Shown: positions 9,437 to 21,930 of the stretch, in pieces
Layout of the letters: every line of letters starts with the position of its first letter
Numbering within the stretch: position 1 is the stretch's first letter
Assembly (NCBI RefSeq): GCF_019112545.1
Contig: NW_025064885.1
Coordinates: forward strand, 186,001-250,000
Direction of reading: 5' to 3'
Source of the DNA: Guyanagaster necrorhizus
Taxonomy: Eukaryota; Basidiomycota; Agaricomycetes; Agaricales; Physalacriaceae
DNA length: 64,000 nt
Made by a program: the position numbers and the translations under genes
The notes under the pieces: generated by a model
The model's input: only the letters and a program-made list of their open reading frames with translations
What the model was told of the DNA's origin: nothing
Databases searched by the model: none

Positions 9437-11831
9437 AGTGGAGAAAAGCAGACGACTGGAAGCGACAGTAATCAACGCGATCACGTGATGCGAACCCTCT
9501 AAGTAAGTATCATCTAACTGTCACAGTACCGCCGCGACACCACCATAGGACATCATAAGCCCATATATCACTGAAATTTTCTGGGACTTTCTACCATAAT
9601 GGATGAGAAACAGTGAGTAATACTTGCTGCAATCGTGACGCGGAACTGCCAACGCGACTTACAGACTATGAAGTCCTCGGAAATGAAACAGAGGATTCAT
9701 ACAAGAATTATAACAGCAACTGTCTATCAATTATATCTAATCTGGAACATCCATCCCTTTCGGCTCATTTTCAGCCACCATGCAGTAAATTGTTTGCGCC
9801 TCTGCGTGTAATAGACTTCGGTCTGAATATAAGCAATGCATCGAGTTGGGTTAAGTATAATTTATGTGCATGCATATGCCAAACCTCGAAGATTTGCTAC
9901 AGGTTTTATATACGCAAGTCTCGGGAGGTGAATCAGAAACTCTTACACGAAAGAGAGAGAGGGCGATCACTACAACTGTTCTGAGAGCGTGAAACCGGCC
10001 AAGGAACGGATTCAACGCGCACATGATGACCCTCTTTCCGGGGATGTTTTGATATCTTGCGAACTAAAATATCGATGCCTCCACGGCGGCCATTACAGAA
10101 ACCGGTCGCCTAGGTGAAGTAACCGAAGACAAGGTGCACATTAATGACTAGGTCAGAGAAATCCGTAGACAGAAGCCTCTCCTACAGAGTCAAGTGTGTC
10201 CACAGAGACACCGGTGAAACGAAGAAATTCACTGATTAGCCTACCGGAAAGCGCGAAACTAAGCTACATTTCCATTAAGATACTCTACACGCCAAAGCGA
10301 TGGATCCGAGGAACCAATGAATGATGTGGGATCGAGAGGGATGGGGTCTGAGGCCATAACTTTGGCCCACGTCTTAGTAGAAAGTGATTTGCTGTTAATC
10401 AATACAGATTCTATGATAATCGGAACTCAGCATACTGCAGGGAGCGGTTTCAACGGGCTTGGCGACATGGTGGCACGATCATGATTCATCACACGACGTC
10501 CATCGTTTATCGTTTTTTGTCGCCACAATTTGAACATATTTCCTCCAGGTATCAGGAACCCGACACTGAGCGAGGTCGCACCATGACTACCGTAAGTCAC
10601 AGAATTGTTCAACGTTCAATGAAATGTTTTTTATGAAAGACGAAACCGACGGGGAAACAGGCACCGTAACAGCTTTGCCGTGTCTTCCGAGTGCAGTAAT
10701 GAAGTGGGACAGTCTTTGTATTCAAAGAACCCGAATTCCAACATAAGAAGCAGTGACTGTCGTGATTCGAAGGGCGTAAAGAAACCCACATGCTGCAAAG
10801 TTGAAGCGTCGGCTTCAACACCGCTCCCTGAGATTTTGATTTCGAGAAACGGTGGTTACGTTGTTTAGGATCCGCGGTTGCGACAAAGATTCAATGGAAG
10901 CCCAAGAAACTGCGCATGCACTGACTGTGAGCCCACGTCAGTGTTACCCGGCAAAAAGTCCATGGGGGGTTTTTAATACCTCCGGAGATCGGGTGTGAAA
11001 AAGGGAATTTTAAAGCGAGAGAGCGCTCGCGGCTTCTGGTATCGATACTACCAGGAAAACGAACAGGGAAACAGCAAGGAGCAAATCCGTGACGTCGACC
11101 AAGAACAGAAAGATCCCATGTTCAAGCACCGGCTCTTTAGAAGATGAGTGATCAACCGAAGCTTAACCTAGAGCCTGACCAACGATAGGCGCAATCCCAG
11201 TACAAAGTGTCGTGAAAAAGTGTGATACTGACATCGTTGCTTATCGATACGAACACGGGGGTCGGACTGTCAAGGTTCCGTTAGATAAGAAGGGCCAGAT
11301 CAAAAAGTGTAAGTAGCGGTTGTCAGCTGCAATGCTAAACGGAGGCCCAATCTTACACGTTGGCCATGAAAGCAATAAGAGATGGATAAAGATAATACGT
11401 TGCCGATCTGGGCAGCGAACGCACAATCGCCCTGCTCGGCCGCAGTCTGGGCGTAGTCGCCGTACTGAAACACCCGTCGGGCGGGAGATCCGACTAACCA
11501 GTTGGGGTCTAGATGACCACCCGATAATATGAAAACGAGCCCAACGACGCACCTTTGACCGACCAATTGAACTGTTAGGAAGCAGTGGGGACGGAAAGAA
11601 CGTCTATCTTTAGTATTAATACTAAAGGGAGATGCCGGAACCGGTTGCCGACTTACCCGCATCTTATCAGATAAAGGACAACCATTACCAGGGAACTCCC
11701 GCCTGTCTCACCAGCCTGCAAGAAGTAGAGGCAATTTGAGAGAAGTACGAAAGGATAAGGAACACGGACGTTTCCTCCTGACTACCACCACGATTTCGCT
11801 AGCCGCTTTCCCCTGGTCCTTACACGTCATT
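9437..11831. other. Gene-poor 2.4 kb stretch
   Basis: Only short open frames occur. A plus-strand frame at 9613-9984 and minus-strand frames at 11241-11662 have no motif. The latter holds a hydrophobic piece (VVGLVFILSGGHL) with splice-like sites around it, which could be a fragment of a membrane protein, but no exon chain was convincing. The 3' part must include the AIM32 promoter. Confidence 0.4.
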
Positions 11832-13254
11832 ATGTTCGCCTTGCGCCGGGTCGCTGCCCTCGTTCTCGGCCAGGATAACTCGACCCAAGGACTCCATGCA
11901 GAACTCGAGGCATCGGCAGTTCCAGTCACCAATGCCCAGTGCAGGTCCTGTCCAGATCCCTGCGATGAAGGTGAATTCTTCTTTTTCGACGTCGCCTTGC
12001 ATCTGATACATCCCTCGTCAGGACACGATAGTTTCCCCAAATTTGATGTGGATATGGAATCGCATATGCTAGGTAGCGTGAAGCCATACCGTCGGCAGGT
12101 AATTACTTCTTTCGTCCGCGTGCTCTTTGTTCAGCATCCGCGTTCAGCTCGTCATCTCCACCGGGAAGATCGACTGGGACAGGGAAGTCACCGACACCAA
12201 AGGTTCTTTCGCCGCCTTTCTCTCACAGGTCGAGCATCGGAAGCTGCATTCATCACATCCCCGGCGACCCAGTGTAACTGCCATATCTCGTTCACCCCCA
12301 AATGATTCGATTCTTCTTCAAGAAAAAGTTTGCAGCATCGTTTCTCCTCATAATCCTCTCCCCCCTCCCCCGCTGGCCTCTCACAGTACGTTTGGCGTGT
12401 TCAACGCTACAGATTCGAAAAGGGTATCAATCCTGAATGGCAGCCATAACACTCTATGTCACGATCCAGACTATGAGACGATTCTCGTTTTTCCCGATTA
12501 CAAATTGGTGACAGGGGTTCCACGATCCATCGAAGGAGCGCAGAACCTATGGAACATCTGTATCGACCCGGAGCTCGGCCGTGCTGGTGGGGTCCCTGAG
12601 AAGAGTCCGTTTAATTCTTGGGTTATACCCTATTCTTGTGTGATCCTTCTCTGTGAGCTGTTTCCTTTCGCGTTCCCCCTATCAACCGTTCTGACATATT
12701 CTGTCAAAAAATTAGGCTCGCATAAAAAACGTGACAAGCGATGTTCCATTGCCGCAGCAAAGCTCGAGCATGGTGCGTTCCTGTGCTTTTTGCGTTATCA
12801 TTGTGGGGTCTGAGGGTGTCACAGCGTTTACACAGACCCTTGAATCCAAAGGCTGGACGGTAGATACGCAGTTGGAGCACCCGATGGACGAGCCGCTAGA
12901 GGATTTCGTTGGGTCGCCCGAGGAACAGGAGGAGAATATTATTCGGCGGTTGCAAAAGCTTCAGGATGCGAAAAAGGCGCTGATTATACGCAATTCACAT
13001 ATTGGGGGCCATCGATATGCAGGGAATTGTATCGTGAGTCGACGGTAGCAATATTCTTCCAAATGGAGGATGCTAATGGAGGCGCACAGATTTACACTCC
13101 GCAGGGAGCCGGTGTATGGTATGGCCGCGTGTCGACGCACGAGGTTGATTCGATTGTGGCGAATACGATTGAGGACGGGTTGGTTCTGCCCAAGCTGCTC
13201 CGTGGAGGCGTGAATATCTCACGGCCGGGTTGTAACAACTTGCATGATTGGTGA
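11832..13254 (+). CDS. AIM32: AIM32-like thioredoxin-fold ferredoxin protein
   Basis: Six exons (11832-11970, 12022-12098, 12148-12652, 12716-12772, 12825-13033, 13090-13254) encode 383 residues. AIM32 family proteins have a thioredoxin-like ferredoxin fold that binds a 2Fe-2S cluster and act in mitochondria, where the yeast protein takes part in redox quality control of imported proteins. Seen here: an N-terminus MFALRRVAALVLGQDNS, a Cys motif CRSCPDPCDEG, then MLGSVKPYRRQ and FPDYKLVTGVPRSIEGAQNL. The C-terminal domain has CSHKKRDKRCSIAAAKLEH, RNSHIGGHRYAGNC and GRVSTHEVDSIVANTIEDG. The last segment, LLRGGVNISRPGCNNLHDW, is nearly invariant in fungi. All five introns are GT-AG and restore frame and motifs. 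Confidence 0.93.
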
Positions 13255-14912
13255 CCGTCTGAGGTACGGCCCGTGTATCTTCGTCGCTGTATTTGCTTTT
13301 CCGTTTTCCTGTCGATGGGTTTTCTGTAGAATCTACGTTAGCAGTGCTGTCCGATCTGGGGAATGGTGGCAGAACGTACCGGCTAATGTCTTGAAGTAGT
13401 TATAAGTAATACTTTGTTAATATCATACGCATTTATATACTTTTCGTATGGTTCTGGGGAGGTCTGGGGAAGCTAAGTTCAAGGTAGACCGATGTAAAGA
13501 TTGTCGTCATTGCACCCGCCAAAGATGTACTAGGGTGCACGTGCTGACTGCTCTTGCCTTTCTTCGCTTCCTCTATATTTGACAAGGAGCGCTGCTGGCT
13601 GGACCGGTTGATTTCGTATGCGCTGTCTGGTATTTCGAAGGTATCAGACATAACTCATCAAAACTGCCAGCAATCGCTGTTCAGCATATGCATACTGCTA
13701 AAGTTGCTTGCAGGTAAGATTTTTGCTTTACTTTTATCGTCACGCCCAAGGTATACTTGCGGCTCGAGTTCCCTCTCGTTTTCAGTCTCATCTGCTGTTA
13801 CTACTAGCAGCTGGGATGTTGGTGCCTCAATGCTTTCCAGCAAAAACGGAAGTGTTCTCTACATCGTGGCTGTTCGGTCATCATCTTCCATTACCCCGAG
13901 GTACGAGGCTGTTCTTTGCCATTCGACTAAGAATACTACTCTTAATGGCTTGTTTCGACAGCACCGCGTCTGTTTCACCGTTGCTCGAAGCGTCTTCTTC
14001 AGCCTCGAGTCCTGCCTGCATCACTAATGGGTCATTATTTCGATGACAGACCGCGCTCGAAATACTTGATACGAGTTGCTGTCTACGCTATATCAATCTA
14101 TCTCCAAAATCTAGCCTTGGAACGTTTCAGTGTCTGATCCCTAGGTGTCTACCGTGGGGGCTGTTCGAGGAGAATCCCGGAGCTTCATTCGGGGAGAGAT
14201 GGACGACGTCCATTTCGCCGGAATCGTTACGGCAGGTATACAATGTCTAGAGACTCTTCGTTTCTTGCAGTCTCGTATTGTCATTGACATCGAGTACTAC
14301 ATACATATCGTCATCGACAATTGCACATTTACCTTTGCCTTTGCCACGGCTCGCTAAGCAATATGTGCCTGCGAAACGTTCCAGGTACGAGCTTGCCTTT
14401 GATATTGGTCCGACACATTCGCGGTGCATCTGGACTACGTAGAATGCAGCGTGTCTTTGTGCCCAAGGCCTGCGAAGACAGCTATGACATCGACTTGACA
14501 AACGGATCAGCCAACTTAGTCACAAAAGATGGATACGTTTTTCTCTGGTCCTGTGCCCCTTTGCAAGATACAGTAATATTACGCCGAATGGGATCTCCTA
14601 AAAAACATACACCGGAAGGACGATAGACCGAGAAAAAGTATGCTAATAGTACGGGCCGAAAAAAAATGGAAAAATGGGCAATTGAAGGCGGGAAAAAAAG
14701 CAACGTGGAACATCCGAGAGGTCATAGGGACAATTGAGGAGATCTTGGCTGGAGTATATACGAGTAATTTAGGCAAATTCAAGGCGACAAAGCGCAGGCC
14801 GGAGCTCCACTGTGATGCGGTGATTTTGTATCGCTCCACGAACAGGACGGACCGTCATCCTTTCTACTCGCCTACCATCTCGACCAGCATTTCGAGCTCG
14901 TTGTCTAGCCTA
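13255..14912. other. Intergenic with weak minus-strand coding signal
   Basis: The minus strand from 14501 down to 13433 holds several protein-like pieces separated by possible introns, for example SIEAPTSQLLVVTADETENE (about 13770-13850) and AEEDASSNGETDAVLSKQAI (about 13920-14010). They could be exons of a low-complexity protein, but splice sites do not join them cleanly and no family is recognisable. From about 14640 the DNA is probably 5' untranslated region and promoter of the Sch9-type kinase; the kinase frame is open back to 14640. Confidence 0.3.
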
Positions 14913-17333
14913 ATGATTAAACTGTGGTCCACGACGGCGACAGGAATGGATGATAATATGACGCCGAGACCCGGAGTAATAGATCGCAACCCGTTTGACA
15001 CGCTCTCCTCATCCCCATCACTTGCTGCCAGTTGCAGCGGCCATACTTCTACCGCCGGTCCTCGACATCCACTGCTAACACCGAATCACGACATCACTCC
15101 CGGCGCGACGTCGTCGACGCCAGCTTCCAACCCAAGCTTTGCTGCAGCCCTGCCCCCAAGTCTCTCCCTACATGCTTTCAACAACATGCAGATTCCGTCG
15201 CCAAAGCGTTCAGACAAGTCCCCAGCGCCACCGGCATCGACCTCCACGACCTCTCTCTCTAACACTTCCAGGGGTCAGATACATGTCAAGCTCATTCAGG
15301 CAAGGGGTCTGAACGTGCTCTCCTCAATGGCGAGGCCGTATGTCGTCGTTCAGTTCGAGCAGAACGAGTTTGTCAGTCGTGATCCTACAGACGAAGCAGA
15401 CAAGGAGGTCAAGGGCGTTCCTATTTCTCGCGTATGTTCAGGTTCAGCGCTCAGTGCCCTCGCAAAGGCGTCGGGCAACCCCCATCCACCTTCTCCCTCT
15501 TCCTCGGTCGGATCTCGCTCATCCGCGAATAGCAGCGGCAACGGCTCAACTGGGGGCCTATCTGGCCGCATGTCGTCCCACAATCCTGTCTGGAAACACG
15601 AGGTTTCCTTCGACGTCACTTCCGAGGCCTCCCTCATTACCTTCAACGTGTACGATCGTTCAGTCGATGACCTCGGTTTTCTTGGCACCGTCCAGATTAA
15701 ACCGGTACTCATACATGAACATTCCGTTGACCAATGGTACAAGCTACTACCTTTTGAGAACGAGGTCGTGTCTGGCGAAATGCGGGTGCAGATAACCTTC
15801 GAGCAGTACAAGGTACGCCTCAGTGGTGCAATACTCAATCCGTTCTCATACCGCGTTCTTTCAAGGTCAAGCGAGCCCTTACTCCTCGTGACTTTGAGTT
15901 CCTCAAGCTCATAGGACGTGGGACGTTTGGCAAAGTCTTCCAGGTCCGGAAAAAGGATACCAAACGCATATACGCTATGAAAGTCCTCTCTAAAAAAGAG
16001 ATAATAGCCAAGAAAGAAGTCGCCCATACTATTGGCGAGCGCAAGATCCTTCAACAGTCTCTTGAATCACCTTTCCTTGTTGGCCTCAAGTTTTCTTTCC
16101 AAACTGATCAGGATCTTTATCTGGTCACTGATTTCAAGAGTGGTGGGGAGTTATTCTGGCATCTGCAGCGAGAAACGAGATTCCCTTTGGATAGGGCTCG
16201 GTTTTACATCGCAGAACTGGTGCTTGCGTTGGAGCATCTACACAAGTATGATATTGTCTATCGCGATCTCAAGCCGGAAAACATCCTACTGGACGCGACA
16301 GGGCATGTCGCGTTGTGTGACTTCGGGTTGAGCAAGGCGGATCTGAAGCCTGACGAGCTCACGACAACATTTTGTGGTACCACCGAGTACCTTGCACCAG
16401 AAATTCTGCTGGATGAGCACGGCTACTCCAAGATCGTTGATTTTTGGAGTCTTGGAGTATTGCTGTTCGAAATGTGCTGTGGTTGGAGTCCGTTCTATGC
16501 CGAGGACACCCAACAGATGTATAAGAACATCTGCTTTGGCAAGATCCGTTTCCCTAAAGGCGTAATCAACGAAGAGGGAAAGCAGTTTGTGAAAGGGGTA
16601 TGAACTACTCTTGTTCTCTGATTCATATACTTATACACTGGCGCAGCTTCTCAATCGGAATCCAAAACACCGACTAGGCGCGACGCGCGACGCAGCTGAT
16701 CTCAAGGAGCATTCGTTTTTCTCCTGTATCGATTGGAATGCTCTCAGCCTCAAACAGGTCACGCCACCCTTTAAGCCTGTTGTCGAGAGCGACGAATCAA
16801 CGGCCAATTTTGATCCCGAGTTTACGACCGCCGATCTTTCCCAAGTCGGGGTTGATGGTATGGACGAGAATGACCCATCGGAAGATTGGGTGATGAGTGG
16901 CAGCTATATAGGTAGCGTTCACACACCCAATGGTCCTTTGGGTAGTGAGCGCAATGGTTCGAGCAGCTCATTGGGAAGTATGCATGGAGGATTCGGTGCG
17001 CTGAGCATGACGAACGGCTCCTCGGCGAAGAGCAAAAGTGTGGATATCAAGAAGACGAAGAACGGGAAGCGGAAAAGTGGGACGGGAGGACATGGCAGCC
17101 CGCTGACTAGCTCGGTGCAGGAGAAGTTCAGAGGCTTTTCTTACTCTGGGGGCGAGAGCCTGCGGGACGAGATGGATATGCGAACGAAGATAAATGGGAA
17201 TGCGAAGAGCGATGACGAAGGACAGTCAGGCCCGGAGCCAACGACGGAGGATGAATACGAGGACTTCTCGAGAAGCGCAGGACGGTATGCGAGAGGGAAG
17301 AGACGAGGACTTGGATTTACAGAGGTGGAGTGA
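14913..17333 (+). CDS. SCH9: Sch9-type AGC protein kinase with C2 domain
   Basis: Three exons (14913-15812, 15866-16597, 16647-17333) encode 772 residues. Sch9 is an AGC Ser/Thr kinase activated by TORC1 that controls growth and stress responses. A Ser/Pro-rich N-terminus is followed by a C2 domain from about residue 125 (GQIHVKLIQARGLNVLSS to VQITFEQYK). The kinase domain follows the first intron: LIGRGTFGKVFQVRKKDTKR glycine loop, AMKVLSKKE with the ATP Lys, YRDLKPENILL catalytic loop, CDFGLSKADL, TTTFCGTTEYLAPEIL activation segment and SPFYAEDTQQMYKNI. An AGC C-terminal extension (FDPEFTTADLSQVG) follows, then a Lys/Ser/Gly-rich tail. Start at 14913 is preferred because the frame upstream is low-complexity. 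Confidence 0.93.
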
Positions 17334-17856
17334 CCTTATAACCACTCAGACATTGCGTATGGGTTTTTTGTCATATCAATCAATTGTCATATTTAGACTA
17401 GTTTTGTAGTAATGTAGTATGGGTTTTGTACATTTTTTCTTCGGGGGGGTGCTAACGGGATGTATGGAATTTTTATGGCATGAATCAGGTTTCTGCGGTC
17501 ATCGTGATCAGCTTACGATACGCGAATACGAGCAAACATCCGACTGTTGCAATCTCTGAAATAGCCATAGCCGCCTATAAACTGATGTTTAGCCTCTCTC
17601 CCAAGTCCGCAAAAGCTTCAGGTTGCTTATGACAAAGTTCAAATCGCTAGAAGTGCGTTATTGTCAGTTATCTAATGATATGACGGGTCAATGCGCTGAC
17701 CACGGCTAGCATTGCCCTAGTTGGTGTGATGAACTTGAAACCTTTGATCGCGGGCCCTGTGTATTCAAGCGTCTTCTTTCATATTTCTCACGATGACTAT
17801 AGGAAATATATACAGGCTCTTTCCTTTCAGAACCGTGAAACAACCCCAGATACAAG
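17334..17856. other. Spacer downstream of kinase
   Basis: Probable 3' untranslated region of the kinase, including T-rich DNA near 17430, and promoter of the DUF6534 gene. No gene seen. Confidence 0.4.
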
Positions 17857-19321
17857 ATGCAGCCCATCCCCGCAGGTTATCCCATAGAAAAGCTGTAAGT
17901 TATCATCGTGGAATTGGCAGGTGTATCTTAAATCATCTTATTTCAGATCTGGACCTTTGGTTCGTCAAGTTTTCCCTTAGTCTACCACTACCAAGTCTCT
18001 AACAGGATAATTCAGATCGTCGCCCCTCTCTTGCACTGGGGACTCTTCGGGACCCTTTCTGTGCAGCTGTGTACGTCACGCTTTTCCTACTAATTTATTT
18101 CTAATGCATTCTCGTAGATCTGTACTATCTGGCATTTCCGAACGACAGACAATTCACAAAGTATCTCGTCTATGGCATCTACATCGTCGAATTTGTTCAG
18201 ACGATGTTTGTCACCCACGACACCTTTGCAACGTTCGGGTACGGTTTCGGTGATATGCAAGCCCTCACCGACATGCATTTTAATTGGCTCACTGTCCCCA
18301 TCATGAGTGGTGTTGGTGTGTGCATCTTCTTCTGTTCATTTTCCGTTACTTATGATGAGTACAGTTGCTTGTGTCGGGCAGGTTTTCTATGCCTACCGAA
18401 TCTACATATTGTCAAAGTCACCAATTGTCCCGATATTGGTCACCTGTGTTTGTCACCGTGCTCTTTCTCCGTAATAGTCTTGCTCATATATATATACAGG
18501 TTTCTTTGACCAGCTCTGTGGCAGCTATGATCACAGGCGCCTACTCGTTCCAAGCAGGCAACGTCACTGAACTCAATAACAGGAGGACGACCATTGCCGT
18601 CGGGGTAAGCAATTGACCAGACTCCCCCATATTCACCGTGCTGACCCATTCGTAGATTTGGTGTGGAGCCTCCGCCGTGTGTGATATCATCATCGCTATC
18701 TGCATGACTTTCTACGTGGGGTCTTTGTCACTTTGAGTCATCTTCATTGATGTTGATAATTTTTCGTAGCTTATGCGCGGCGGTACTTGTTTCCGTCGTA
18801 CCCGAATGCTTGTAACGAAGCTAATTCGCCTCACTATTGAAACGGGATCTGTGACAGGTACTCTGCACCATTCACCTTTGTCGCAGGGCTGACACCACCT
18901 ACATTTAGCTGTTGTCGCTCTGCTCAACCTTATCCTCTTTCTTGCGTTCCCTCATCAGACTTTCTACGGGACAACAGCCCTCATCATTCCCAAGCTGTAT
19001 TCTAATACTGTCTATATGGTCCTGAATTCACGAATCCAAATTCTGGGCGGACGGGATACCTATACGTCATCATCCGATATGAGCATCACGTCCACGATGA
19101 TACGGGATGTCAGTTCTCCAACGACGCAAGACTTACGGCGGACGGATGGGATGCAACAACGGGTACCAGTGGTTGCGATAACTAAGGAGGTGTTCAACGC
19201 TGATTTTGGAATGGGTCGCATAAATGTCAGTCATGGTGATTTATGTGCTCTATTAGAGCTGATTTTTTTCCCAAGGACAAACCACAGGACAAAAGCAGGG
19301 GCTACGCCTCGTAACTGTTAG
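17857..19321 (+). CDS. DUF6534 seven-helix membrane protein
   Basis: Nine exons can be chained from ATG 17857 (MQPIPAGYPIEKLSGPL). The spliced protein has about seven hydrophobic segments, among them IVAPLLHWGLFGTLSVQL, YLVYGIYIVEFVQTMFV, VACVGQVFYAYRIYIL, ITGAYSFQ, IWCGASAVCDIIIAICMTFY and AVVALLNLILFLAF, and then the typical ending YSNTVYMVLNSRIQILGG. This order of helices and the QVFYAYRIYILSKS loop are typical of DUF6534, a family greatly expanded in mushrooms with no proven function. One exon (17947-17959) is only 13 bases. The C-terminus after residue 300 is polar and Ser/Thr rich. The stop at 19321 is chosen because the frame is open; a last intron before it is possible. Confidence 0.85.
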
Positions 19322-19625
19322 ATTACATTTGAGACGCGTCCCGTTGAGCTTACATTGCTTTTCTGTTCGACTTGAGCGTGTCTTACAACTGTTTGCATAT
19401 TGACAGGGACGTGTGTTTTGCGTGAGAGAAGAAAGCGATTTTAACTTGATCATAAACCGGCTATTTCGGCAATCTCGGATCTCCTTTGCACGTTCCAAGT
19501 CCGAACCTTCTTTCATTATCCAGAAAAGTGCGCCTGACTATCAAGCTGTATGCAAACAGCTGTAAGTACCTGCGTACGTTTTGAGGCTAGTCAGCCTACA
19601 CATGTTTAAATAAAGGAAGAGGAAA

Positions 19626-19919
19626 TCATTGTACAGTTGTCGTTATTTCCTCCTCAGCTTCTCCTTTAAAACTTTCTCTCGAGCTTGAGTCGCGAAAGCT
19701 CCCTCTCCAAAGCTTCCGCAGTTCCGCGTGTACACGCTCGGCATCTTCTCCTTTGGGATCATTTAATCTCGTGGATAACGCTTTTATCTCGGCCTTGGTC
19801 GCAATGATCAAGTACCTGCCAGTATGTTCAGGAAGTGCAGACCACCGGATGTACATGCTTTCATTCTGCAGATTCATCCCACGAGGAAGCAACCACTGCA
19901 AACGTCCAAAGGTATACAA
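19626..19919 (-). CDS. Small unknown ORF between two convergent genes
   Basis: A 97-residue frame begins MYTFGRLQWLLPRGMNLQNE and continues with a charged segment, KAEIKALSTRLNDPKGEDAE and VHAELRKLWRGSFRDSSS. Composition is protein-like, with no family recognised. It sits between the 3' ends of the DUF6534 and P450 genes and could also be part of the P450 3' untranslated region. Confidence 0.3.
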   Translation of the reverse strand: MYTFGRLQWLLPRGMNLQNESMYIRWSALPEHTGRYLIIATKAEIKALSTRLNDPKGEDAERVHAELRKLWRGSFRDSSSRESFKGEAEEEITTTVQ

Positions 19920-19968
19920 GACATACTATAAATACATACATTCCAGAAAAACGTGTGAATGCGCCGTA

Positions 19969-21930
19969 TCATTTCAGATCTGGAATCTCTGCTCCGGGCC
20001 GTCGTGTAACCCTCACAAGGAGCGGTTTTTCTAAGATTACGGTGCGCTTGTTGAGAATACCATTGCAGAATGCCTCTTTATCAAACGACTCGGGGAAGGA
20101 CATATCAAAAGATAGAACCAAGCGTGCGATAACATATTGCAATTGCTGGTAAGCAAGAGCTTTCCCGACACATACATGGTGTCCTATTTATATCAATGAG
20201 CTCTATAACCTAAGAAGGCGGCATCTCCTTACCCATTGAAAAAGACAACAATGCATTTCGATCAGTTTTTGTATCAGGTCCTAAGCCGCCTGGCAGCCAT
20301 CGTTCTGGTCTGAATTCCTATATCGAGAGATGAACGGACATTCAAACGTTCAGCGCACAGAGTAATACTTACCAAAGGGTCGGGGTAAAAGTTCTTGGGG
20401 TCAATTTGCTGAGAATATGATGCCACAGCAACGATAGTCCCTTCGGGAATGAATGATCCATCTATTGTGACGCCTCCCGGGGGGACTATTCTGGGAAAGT
20501 AGAAAGCAGCCTGCAGCCTCAGCGCTTCATCGATAACGCCACCGAGAAAGGGTATTCCAACAAGCCTGGAGCCTTCTAGATGTTCCATGGGGTCAGAAAA
20601 CTCGGCACGCAAGACATCATAAAGCTGCTTGTAGTATTGCGGATGCGAAAGAAGATAGAAGAACACCATTGAGAGTATTCCAGCGATGGTATCGCCACCT
20701 ATGCATACGAGAATAAACCAATCGGAGAGTCCATTGTAAGATTCGTACCTCCGAAAAGTGCAGTCGCTGCCTCTACTTCAAGATCTGGAAGTGGGATAGA
20801 CTTTCCGGACAGAGATTCTTCCAGCTACATCTACTCTTCGGTCGACAGTGAAGAAATCAGTAAGAGGTACTCACAAGGTAAGAACTGAGATCTCTTATGC
20901 TTGTGTCGTTGTTCAATTTAATTCGCTTGTGCATCATTGCTGCAGAGATGGCGGAATACTTGACCATAGCTTTACTAGCTGGAACATGTCATATGATATC
21001 CATTAGCCAAGGTGCTTGCCCAAAGCTATGATAAGCAGTCAACAACGAAAATCAACACTCAGAGGAAATTCATACCTCTCAATGGCCACCATTCCTTTCT
21101 TGCCGGTCAAAACCAGACGCTCAGAGTCGCCTTTTGCCATCAGAGCCTACAGTGTGTGACAGATATGAATGAGGATCAAGGAGAATAGGATAAAGAATGC
21201 ACGTAGTCGTTACAACCCCCGTACATGATGTCACCCTGAGGAACGAAAGTCAGTGCCGCTACCATCAGAGGGAGAATAACTCACCAGCAAGTCATATGAC
21301 CAATGAGAGAAGCATTCCGACAAACTGGTTGCATCTTCTTTCGACGCAGCTTGCCGACGTTCGATGTATGAGGCAAGCTCCCAAGTACGCTGCTCTATAA
21401 AAGGAATATAGTTTTTGGTGCTGTGTCAAACATCATTAAGTAGAAGGCTCGACTAATCGAAAGCGAGAAGTAATTACGCTGACGCGGATAGACCCTTGGT
21501 CCAAATTTGTTTGCGTTCATTATGAAGATCTAAGTCTTGCTTAAAGAATAGACTCATCACATCTCGATGTCCTGGGAGCCTATACATGTCGCTTTTTTCC
21601 ATGGAAAGTGCAGGCCCGTACAGAGGATTAAGGGAGGACAATGAATTGATTGACAGAGTGTTATGTCCTATAATATAAAGGGTGAGACTGTAGAATTTAG
21701 CAGAAACATTCACTCTATTGCTTACCGACTCTTACGATGGGTCCGTATTGCATGTGAAGCTGATGGAGCTTTTGGTGTCGCTTGCCGGACATAGCCAGGT
21801 GGACAAGCTGTAAGTCGGAAATCCACCATGATCGAGGCCCTGGGTAGCTAGCTAATGGATGAAAAGGAGAAAATCGATAGGAAACTGAGAGAAGAATGGA
21901 CGATGTTGTGAATACAACAACGTAGAGCAT
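19969..21930 (-). CDS. Cytochrome P450 monooxygenase
   Basis: The minus strand from 21930 encodes a membrane-anchored P450 in many exons. The N-terminus MLYVVVFTTSSILLSVSYRF is a signal anchor, followed by the proline hinge HPLASYPGPRSWW. Recognisable parts in order: GHRDVMSLFFKQDLDLHNER (helix C with the W-x-x-x region), LEVEAATALFGG, the helix I region AGDTIAGILSMVFFYLLSHP, the ExxR motif in GGVIDEALRL, and FRPERWLPGGLGPDT. The heme segment spliced across an intron near 20185-20234 is FSMGHHVCVGKALA, with the Cys ligand present but His where many P450s have Arg. It ends in PLLVRVTRRPGAEIPDLK. Substrate is unknown; such genes belong to large mushroom families for secondary or xenobiotic metabolism. 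Its 5' end faces the SDR gene. Confidence 0.9.

Noticed and set aside
11241..11662. Possible exons of a seven-helix receptor on the minus strand
   Set aside because: One hydrophobic segment and splice-like sites exist, but none of the three frames gives a continuous membrane protein.
13433..14501. Possible spliced low-complexity gene on the minus strand
   Set aside because: Several protein-like segments, but splice phases do not fit together and nothing is conserved that I recognise; kept only as a note in the intergenic entry.
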